Assembly: GCA_028712345.1 (NCBI GenBank)
Contig: JAQTQF010000076.1
Span: forward strand, 1 to 7,826
Length of the DNA: 7,826 bases
DNA from: Phycisphaerae bacterium
Lineage (GTDB): Bacteria; Planctomycetota; Phycisphaerae; Sedimentisphaerales; UBA12454
Reading direction: 5' to 3'
Positions 7,010 to 7,826 of this stretch are shown one piece after another (positions within the stretch are counted from its first letter, which is position 1; every line of letters starts with the position of its first letter). The notes under the pieces were generated by a model. It did not search any database. It was not told where the DNA came from and worked only from the letters and a program-made list of their open reading frames with translations. The translations under genes were made by a program, and so were the position numbers.

Positions 7010-7826
7010 AATCCTGCTCCTATAAGATAACTGCTGTCGGCTAAATGACGCCCCATAAGCCGACGTACTACAAAGTACACGGTTTTGTGAATTGCCTTTA
7101 AGCCGCTGTTTGAGAAAGATTGGTTCTCCATGTTCCTTAGCTCACTGAGAATGGAACTGTTGTGCTGCTCCGTGGGTATCATGCCCTTGTTTTCAGTTAA
7201 AAGGTAGGTAAAGGGAATAAATACAGTTTGATGGGGTGCATTTTCGACACGAACCGCCATCTGTAAATGACTCATGCAGCCGGATTCCTGGCGGGCGAAA
7301 GATATCACGCAGGTATTACTTATCTTATCCTCTGTCAGCCAGTAGCAATTCTGCTGTTCTGCAGCAGGCAGGAGATTGTCGTTTTCTGATAATCGTATCT
7401 GCTCATATCGCTCAATAAAATCCTCTATTGTTATTTGACTATCAATAACAATCGGCTCAGAGACTTGTTTTATGACGAATTTTCCGGTAAAAAGATTGTC
7501 CATCGTTATTGACGATTCAACCAAAGCAGAAACCGGCATGGCAGGCTCAATAAAACAGTTACTTTTATTTACAAGATTTGAGTATTCAGTAAGTTTGTGG
7601 ATATAGCTGCTGCAATCGATACTCTCTGTTGTGATTTTTGAAATGAGTTCATAAATCTTCAAAGCTTCCTGTATAAGCCAGCTTTTTTCAAGTAGCCTTG
7701 CGAAGGCAAGCATGACATCGCATATGGCCAGATTCTTGCTCACAAGCAGTTGCGTCAGTTCATTATATGCCTTCAGTTGACCAACAAAATCATCGCCGGC
7801 TATTGCTGCCTGGGCCTTTAATAATA
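7006..7826 (-). CDS. Hypothetical protein with TPR-like helical segment (C-terminal part, 5' end outside window)
   Basis: The reading frame is open to the window edge and gives 272 residues before TGA. A GTG at 7741-7743 could be read as a start, but no Shine-Dalgarno-like stretch precedes it. The 27 codons upstream continue the same amphipathic helical pattern (…QLKAYNELTQLL…), so the gene almost certainly begins beyond 7826. The first 70 or so visible residues look like paired helices of TPR type (ALKIYELISK is TPR-like). The remainder mixes predicted strands with a helical, basic C-terminus (VVRRLMGRH) and matches no family I know. No signal peptide or membrane segment is visible in this part. 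Its stop overlaps the kinase start in an ATGA arrangement, so the two products are probably translationally coupled and may work together. Function unknown; a scaffold or kinase partner is only a guess. Confidence 0.7.
   Translation of the reverse strand, partial: LLKAQAAIAGDDFVGQLKAYNELTQLLVSKNLAICDVMLAFARLLEKSWLIQEALKIYELISKITTESIDCSSYIHKLTEYSNLVNKSNCFIEPAMPVSALVESSITMDNLFTGKFVIKQVSEPIVIDSQITIEDFIERYEQIRLSENDNLLPAAEQQNCYWLTEDKISNTCVISFARQESGCMSHLQMAVRVENAPHQTVFIPFTYLLTENKGMIPTEQHNSSILSELRNMENQSFSNSGLKAIHKTVYFVVRRLMGRHLADSSYLIGAGL

Noticed and set aside
1..7826. CRISPR arrays, insertion sequences, tRNA genes, terminators or internal promoters
   Set aside because: No direct-repeat arrays, terminal inverted repeats, transposase motifs or tRNA-like folds were noticed by eye. 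Gaps between genes are at most 19 bases, too short for a terminator plus promoter.

Overview
The window is a compact, single-direction gene cluster. All eight genes lie on the minus strand, so transcription runs from high to low coordinates. Junctions are tight: they range from a 29-base overlap to a 19-base gap, with no intergenic stretch over 20 bases. I see no RNA gene, insertion sequence, CRISPR array, or convincing internal promoter or terminator. The arrangement suggests one polycistronic message in which at least the middle genes are translationally coupled. Both ends are cut: the first gene enters from beyond base 7826 and the last leaves past base 1. GC is mid-40s by eye. A soluble Hanks-type kinase fused to TPR-like repeats, mixed ATG/TTG starts and many lineage-specific hypotheticals fit a bacterium from a kinase-rich group such as Planctomycetes/PVC. 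This placement is inference from gene style, as no marker gene is present.

Layout in transcription order: (1) 7826-7006, the C-terminal part of a protein with a helical, TPR-like start and an unrecognised remainder; (2) 7009-5369, a cytosolic Ser/Thr protein kinase with a TPR-like C-terminus; (3) 5397-4270, a Cys-rich, probably zinc-binding protein with a possible C-terminal helix-turn-helix; (4) 4257-3700, a small hypothetical protein with a beta-rich segment, starting at TTG; (5) 3713-2055, a Lon-type (S16) Ser/Lys protease domain without an AAA+ motor, followed by an uncharacterised middle and a helical C-terminal domain; (6) 2035-1454, a stand-alone paralogue of that C-terminal domain; (7) 1439-864, a third, more diverged paralogue; (8) 860 to beyond 1, the N-terminal 286 residues of a protein resembling the N-terminal region of HerA/TraD/VirB4-like ATPases.

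The most striking point is the combination: kinase, motor-less Lon protease, three tandem copies of an unrecognised helical domain (one fused to the protease) and a probable DNA-translocase-type ATPase in one operon. I do not recognise it as a named system. BREX also pairs a Lon-like protein or a kinase with DNA-handling genes, but the hallmark PglZ and PglX genes are absent here. A plausible reading, labelled as inference, is a signalling module in which the kinase senses a state through its TPR arm and the protease and ATPase act downstream, with the helical domains as the shared docking layer. A defence, conjugation-control or stress role cannot be chosen from this sequence alone.
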